Below are positions 6,486 through 9,541 of a stretch of DNA of 9,541 bases, one piece after another (position 1 is the first letter of the stretch; every line of letters starts with the position of its first letter). The stretch spans positions 1 through 9,541 of the forward strand of contig CALBGO010000057.1 in NCBI GenBank assembly GCA_937894585.1. Direction: 5' to 3'. The notes below the pieces were generated by a model. That model saw only the letters and a list, made by a program, of their open reading frames with translations. It did not search any database and was not told the DNA's origin. This DNA comes from an uncultured Eubacterium sp. GTDB taxonomy: Bacteria; Bacillota; Clostridia; Peptostreptococcales; Anaerovoracaceae. Made by a program: the position numbers and the translations under genes.

Positions 6486-7421
6486 ATGATATTAAATACA
6501 GGAAACAGAACAGACATCCCGGCCTTTTACAGCAAATGGTTTTACCGCAGAGTTGCGGAGGGATATGTGCTTGCAAGAAATCCATACAACAAACAGCAGG
6601 TGACCCGCTATCTTCTGGATCCGGAGGTAGTGGACTGCATCACTTTCTGTACCAAAAATCCGGAGCCGATGCTTTCGGGTCTTGAAAATATCAGGAAGTT
6701 CCGGCAGTTCTGGTCTGTGACAATTACCCCCTACGGAAAGGATATCGAGCCATTTGTGCCGGAGCCTTGTGAGGTAATGGAAAGCTTTTGCAGACTTTCT
6801 GAAAAAGTGGGAAGAGAGTGTATCAGCTGGCGGTATGATCCGATTTTTCTGTCGGGGAAATACAATAGAGATTTTCATATCGAAAGCTTTTCCGAAATGG
6901 CGGAAAAACTTTCGGGATATACAAGCCGCTGTGTCATCAGTTTTATCGACATTTATGAAAAGACGAAGAAAAATTTCCCCGGAGTACAGACCGTTAAAAA
7001 AGAAGACAGGCTGTTTCTGGGAGAGACTTTTGCGAAAATCGCTGCGGAGCATAAGATGACTCTGATGACCTGCGGAGAAGGTGACGAGCTTTCTGTTTTC
7101 GGCGCAGACTGCGGAGGATGTCAGTCAAAGCAGATTTTAGAAGAGGCCATAGGATTTCCTCTTGACGTGCCGAAATCCGCAGAAACCAGAGAGGAGTGCG
7201 CCTGCGTTCTCGGAAACGATATCGGCGCTTACAATACATGCGGACATGGGTGCCTTTACTGCTATGCAAACAGCGATCCGGAAACTGCGGAATATAACCT
7301 GAAGCACCACGATCCATTTTCTCCGTTTTTAACGGGGGATTTTACCGATGACGATATTATCAGGTCGGCAGAACAGGAAAGCTGGATTCGCTGGCAGCTT
7401 TCTTTGGATGAGCTTCTGTAG
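6486..7421 (+). CDS. DUF1848 family protein, radical-SAM-like Cys motif
   Basis: A 311-residue protein recognisable as DUF1848 from its N terminus (NRTDIPAFYSKWFYRRVAEGYVLARNP), the segment VVDCITFCTKNPEPML (residues 48-63) and the C-terminal core NDIGAYNTCGHGCLYCYAN (244-262). That core holds CX3CX2C (Cys252, Cys256, Cys259), the pattern of radical-SAM [4Fe-4S] sites, but near the C terminus instead of the N terminus. Further cysteines are Cys196, Cys209, Cys212, Cys238 and Cys240, enough for a second metal site. Some family members carry photolyase-like labels, but no activity is established. The ATG directly follows the TAA of the preceding gene with no spacer, so translation is probably coupled. 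It is the last gene before the terminator at 7466. A cytoplasmic Fe-S protein is the safest description. Confidence 0.87.
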   Translation: MILNTGNRTDIPAFYSKWFYRRVAEGYVLARNPYNKQQVTRYLLDPEVVDCITFCTKNPEPMLSGLENIRKFRQFWSVTITPYGKDIEPFVPEPCEVMESFCRLSEKVGRECISWRYDPIFLSGKYNRDFHIESFSEMAEKLSGYTSRCVISFIDIYEKTKKNFPGVQTVKKEDRLFLGETFAKIAAEHKMTLMTCGEGDELSVFGADCGGCQSKQILEEAIGFPLDVPKSAETREECACVLGNDIGAYNTCGHGCLYCYANSDPETAEYNLKHHDPFSPFLTGDFTDDDIIRSAEQESWIRWQLSLDELL

Positions 7422-7465
7422 GCGGCATTTTAATAATATGAAAACGTTGATATTTCTGTATATGA

Positions 7466-7497
7466 AAAACACCGGCATCTGTGGACGACGGTGTTTT
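7466..7497. terminator. Terminator after the metA operon, may work both ways
   Basis: AAAACACCG (7466-7474) pairs perfectly with CGGTGTTTT (7489-7497) around a 14-nt loop, 44 nt after the last stop codon. The + strand reads a TTTT tail within the stem and the minus strand a TTTTT tail. It can therefore end both the operon and any minus-strand transcript from the 7498-7850 region. Confidence 0.75.
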
Positions 7498-7555
7498 AGT
7501 TTGCAATAAGTTCTTATTCAGTTGTCTATATATTTTAAATACATTTCTTTTATAA

Positions 7556-7756
7556 TCCTAAGTGCCAACGATTTCCCGGCGAACCGACGGCTTCCAAAAT
7601 CCTGTTATTTACTGAACCGGCAGTCTGCTGATAATCGGTAGGGTCTTGCCCCGACCCTGCGGAGACGCTTCTCCGTAAAAGTTCTGCTCGGGTAAATCAG
7701 ATTCTGAAAGCGGAAGGCTCTGCCTGAAATGAGTCGCCCGGTCCTAAACAGCGTTT
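7556..7756. ncRNA. Hairpin-rich element, possible structured RNA
   Basis: About 185 GC-richer bases inside AT-rich flanks hold several short perfect hairpins: AGGGTC/GACCCT (7640-7645/7653-7658), CGGAGA/TCTCCG (7660-7665/7670-7675), TCAG/CTGA (7697-7700/7704-7707) and AGGC/GCCT (7715-7718/7722-7725). Longer-range pairings could enclose them: CCGGCGA with TCGCC(C)GG (7576-7582/7734-7741) and CTTCC with GGAAG (7591-7595/7712-7716). No protein is encoded. The strand is undecided: TATAAT at 7551-7556 precedes it on the + strand without a good -35 box, while a better promoter faces it on the minus strand (7852-7880). I do not recognise it as 6S, SRP, tmRNA, RNase P or a common riboswitch. Confidence 0.4.
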
Positions 7757-7851
7757 CAACATAACCATCGCTTCCTTTCTTTAGATTCCATAAAATTCAT
7801 ACACTACAACTTTCTATCTAAATTTATAATGTATTTCTTTTTATTGTCTGT

Positions 7852-7880
7852 ATTATAATACAATTCCGAACAAAAATCAA
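7852..7880 (-). promoter_or_regulatory. Candidate minus-strand promoter in a palindrome
   Basis: Reading the minus strand, TTGATT (7880-7875) and TATAAT (7857-7852) are 17 bp apart, predicting a start near 7845. The -10 box is inside the perfect 14-bp palindrome TGTATTATAATACA (7849-7862), which also places a TATAAT on the + strand (7854-7859), without a matching -35 box. A transcript would cross the hairpin-rich element and end at the terminator at 7466-7497, about 380 nt. Confidence 0.4.
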
Positions 7881-7937
7881 TGGGCAAATTTGAATTTTCA
7901 AAAACTTTTTTGCAACCTTTAATTTAAGCAGAAGATG

Positions 7938-7946
7938 TGATAAAAT
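7938..7946 (+). promoter_or_regulatory. Extended -10 promoter of the ferredoxin-mrp unit
   Basis: TGATAAAAT is an extended -10 element (TG, one base, then TAAAAT at 7941-7946). The -35 region at 17-bp spacing (TTTAAT, 7918-7923) is weak, which an extended -10 tolerates. The predicted start near 7953 falls at a hairpin, GTACAG/CTGTAC (7954-7959/7965-7970, loop AAGTG). That hairpin could be an operator or a 5' protective structure. Confidence 0.5.
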
Positions 7947-7980
7947 ATAACCCGTACAGAAGTGCTGTACAGTCTGAGAG

Positions 7981-7986
7981 AAGGAG
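7981..7986 (+). promoter_or_regulatory. Ribosome binding site setting the start at 7997
   Basis: AAGGAG lies 10 nt before ATG 7997. The upstream GTG at 7937 overlaps the promoter and cannot be the start. Confidence 0.75.
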
Positions 7987-7996
7987 CTTTGGAAGT

Positions 7997-8455
7997 ATGC
8001 AGATTTTAGACAGAGTAAAAAACTGCAACGGCTGTGAAGCCTGCATTGTGGGTTGTAAACATGCCTGCATTAGAATAACGCGAGACGAAAACGGACATAA
8101 GCGTCCGGTTATCAACGAAGACGGTTGTCAGAAGTGCAATAACTGTGTTCTTTACTGTCCGGTTTTTAACCCGGTGGAGCTGCCTGCGTTTGAGGAGTTT
8201 TACGAGTACAAGGATGAATATTACGAAAGAGATATGGCAAAGGTATACAGAGAAACCATGCGGAAGGTAAAACAGGGTGTAACTACGGAATTTGCGGGAA
8301 CCCTGTGCCAGATTGCAGGACTTAAGTCTCTGATGGGAGACAAGCTTTCCCACGACCTGCGGATTTTTCCTCTTTACTGTGATCCGGAAAAGCCGAGAAG
8401 ACCGGAATGTGCGGAATGCGTTTTTTATAAAAAGAAATCTTCAGAAACAGTATAA
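7997..8455 (+). CDS. Small two-cluster ferredoxin-like protein, FrhB-like tail
   Basis: A 152-residue cytoplasmic iron-sulfur protein. Two bacterial-ferredoxin motifs of the form CX2CX2CX3C are visible: Cys10, 13, 16, 20 and Cys44, 47, 50, 54 (the second followed by Pro), each able to hold a [4Fe-4S] cluster. The rest, with EFAGTLCQIAGLKSLMGDKL (about 98-117) and FPLYCDPEKPRRPECAECVFY (124-144), resembles the start of the coenzyme F420 hydrogenase/dehydrogenase beta-subunit (FrhB) fold. That fold is usually twice as long, so only a fragment of it is present, or the protein is a compact relative. The frame ends cleanly, with no remnant downstream. The neighbour 41 nt on is an Mrp/Nbp35 ATPase, so an electron-transfer or cluster-transfer role is plausible but not shown. 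Confidence 0.83.
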   Translation: MQILDRVKNCNGCEACIVGCKHACIRITRDENGHKRPVINEDGCQKCNNCVLYCPVFNPVELPAFEEFYEYKDEYYERDMAKVYRETMRKVKQGVTTEFAGTLCQIAGLKSLMGDKLSHDLRIFPLYCDPEKPRRPECAECVFYKKKSSETV

Positions 8456-8496
8456 AAGACAGAGAATTATATTTCATATAAAAGGAGAACAGAACA

Positions 8497-9315
8497 ATGA
8501 GTGATTGTAATCATGATTGCGGCAGCTGCAGCGCAACCTGCAGCGAAAGACAGGAGGAGCCGGGGATTCAGAAGGCTCCGATGAATCAGCTGTCTGATGT
8601 AAAAAAAGTAATTGGTATTGTCAGCGGCAAAGGCGGCGTAGGAAAGTCTTCGGTAACTTCCATGCTGGCTGCGGCAGCGAGAAGACAGGGAAAAAATGTA
8701 GCAATTCTGGATGCGGATATTACAGGACCGTCTATTCCGAAAGCATTCGGACTTTCCGAAAAAGCGCTGGGCAACGACGAAATGCTGCTTCCGTCCGTCA
8801 CAAAAAGCGGAATCAAAGTGATGTCCATTAACCTGCTCTTAGAAAATGAGACAGATCCGGTTGTTTGGAGAGGACCGATTCTGGGCGGTGTGATCGAACA
8901 GTTCTGGAGTGATGTCTGCTGGGGCGATATCGATGTGATGTTTGTGGATATGCCGCCGGGAACAGGCGATGTAGCGCTGACTGTATATCAGAGCCTGCCT
9001 GTGGACGGGATTATTATCGTAACTTCTCCGCAGGAACTTGTGGGTATGATTGTGGAAAAAGCTGTGAAAATGGCAGAACTGATGGAAGTTCCGGTTCTGG
9101 GCATTGTAGAAAATATGTCCTATTTCAAGTGTCCGGACTGCGGAAAAGCTCACAGTATTTTCGGTGAGAGCCATATTGAAGAAGCAGCTGCAAAACACGG
9201 CATCGCAAATATTGCAAAACTGCCGATGGACCCTGCCGTTGCCGGAGCTTGTGACAGCGGTTCCATCGAGGATTATGTCAGCGAGGAAATGAACGGACTG
9301 GCAGCAAAGCTTTAA
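8497..9315 (+). CDS. mrp: Mrp/Nbp35-type P-loop ATPase, Fe-S cluster carrier
   Basis: A 272-residue cytoplasmic ATPase of the Mrp/Nbp35/ApbC family, which binds a [4Fe-4S] cluster as a dimer and passes it to apo-proteins. Visible motifs are the deviant Walker A with signature lysine, SGKGGVGKSS (43-52), LDADITGPSIPKAFG (71-85), the Walker B-like VDMPPGTGD (150-158), and the conserved KCPDCGKA with Cys212 and Cys215 that holds the bridging cluster. The N terminus adds four cysteines (Cys4, 8, 11, 15; CX3CX2CX3C), recalling the extra N-terminal cluster of Nbp35 and unlike plain Mrp/ApbC. There is no N-terminal DUF59 domain. AAAGGAG (8481-8487) is 9 nt before the start. It is probably co-transcribed with the ferredoxin upstream, a possible source of electrons or a client. 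Confidence 0.95.
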   Translation: MSDCNHDCGSCSATCSERQEEPGIQKAPMNQLSDVKKVIGIVSGKGGVGKSSVTSMLAAAARRQGKNVAILDADITGPSIPKAFGLSEKALGNDEMLLPSVTKSGIKVMSINLLLENETDPVVWRGPILGGVIEQFWSDVCWGDIDVMFVDMPPGTGDVALTVYQSLPVDGIIIVTSPQELVGMIVEKAVKMAELMEVPVLGIVENMSYFKCPDCGKAHSIFGESHIEEAAAKHGIANIAKLPMDPAVAGACDSGSIEDYVSEEMNGLAAKL

Positions 9316-9456
9316 GATGAAACTTTGTAGTGCAATCAACGGAAATTATGGACTCCGGAAATGGTGCAGCCTTTTTCTGCATAAGGCTCTGATGACATTT
9401 CGCGGAGTTTAGCGTATAACAACTTTTGAAATCAAGTTTTACTTGGAATGAAACAG

Positions 9457-9490
9457 AACATAGTCGGAATTATTCCGACTATGTTTTTTT
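9457..9490 (+). terminator. Intrinsic terminator of the ferredoxin-mrp unit
   Basis: AACATAGTCGGAA (9457-9469) pairs perfectly with TTCCGACTATGTT (9473-9485) around a TTA loop, followed by T to 9490. The stem is 13 bp, about 140 nt after the mrp stop. The interval 9316-9456 contains small hairpins (for example AGCCTT/AAGGCT near 9374) but no gene. Confidence 0.93.
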
Positions 9491-9541
9491 GCGTATGACG
9501 GGCATGCCGTCAGTCTGTGGTGCAAGTCCACGTAGGGCGTA
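9489..9541 (+). mobile_element. 5' end of a group II intron, cut by the window edge
   Basis: Directly after the terminator U-tract, 9491-9541 reads as the start of group II intron domain I. Present are a hairpin TGACGG/CCGTCA (9496-9501/9507-9512) around GCATG, then AGTCTG, then GTGG/CCAC (9517-9520/9528-9531) enclosing TGCAAGT, comparable to the GGTGAGAGTCC segment near the 5' end of class C introns such as the one from Oceanobacillus iheyensis. Class C introns characteristically insert just behind terminator hairpins, which matches this position. The exact first base is unclear, since GTGYG is expected and the sequence shows TTGCG. The reverse transcriptase would lie beyond the window. Confidence 0.6.

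Noticed and set aside
7556..7747. TCCTAA at both edges of the hairpin-rich element as a target-site duplication
   Set aside because: Six bases recur easily by chance, and no inverted ends or transposase accompany them.

Overview
The window looks like chromosomal sequence from an anaerobic Clostridia-type member of the Bacillota. The basis is purine-rich AAAGGAG-like ribosome binding sites, TTGACA/TATAAT-type promoters with 17-bp spacing, U-tailed intrinsic terminators, a PadR-DUF2812 pair, a MetA of the acetyl-CoA type, a DUF1848 protein and an Mrp/Nbp35 ATPase preceded by a small ferredoxin. All convincing protein genes are on the + strand. The species cannot be named from the sequence.

Layout. 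Positions 1-50 hold two copies of a GGACATWATC motif, possibly the end of an insertion element. Positions 82-521 are a complete tRNA unit: promoter, tRNA-Asn(GUU), tRNA-Leu(UAA), initiator tRNA-fMet(CAU), intrinsic terminator. About 470 bases follow without a clear gene. A near-consensus promoter at 992-1020 then drives a leader with clustered CGATA motifs and a 49-bp tandem duplication, a PadR-family regulator, and a DUF2812 membrane-protein gene that an in-frame TAG splits in two. A strong terminator (3031-3071) closes this unit.

Positions 3210-7421 form a tight three-gene operon. The first gene encodes a 755-residue fusion of homoserine O-acetyltransferase (MetA) with an aspartate kinase carrying ACT domains, joining the first enzyme of the aspartate family pathway to the committing enzyme of the methionine branch. 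The second is a nucleoid-associated NdpA/YejK-type protein and the third a DUF1848 protein with a radical-SAM-like CX3CX2C motif near its C terminus. A terminator able to work in both directions follows. Next comes a gene-free stretch (7498-7936) with many short hairpins, an unidentified structured element, and a minus-strand promoter-like sequence.

Positions 7997-9315 encode a two-cluster ferredoxin-like protein with a short FrhB-like tail and an Mrp/Nbp35-type P-loop ATPase with Cys motifs at both ends, probably co-transcribed and concerned with Fe-S cluster handling. A 13-bp-stem terminator ends this unit. Directly after its U-tract the last ~50 bases resemble the 5' end of a group II intron, cut by the window edge; class C introns typically insert after terminators.

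Most notable items: the MetA-aspartokinase fusion, the amber-split DUF2812 gene, the duplicated padR leader, the hairpin-rich element near 7560-7745, and the intron start behind the mrp terminator.
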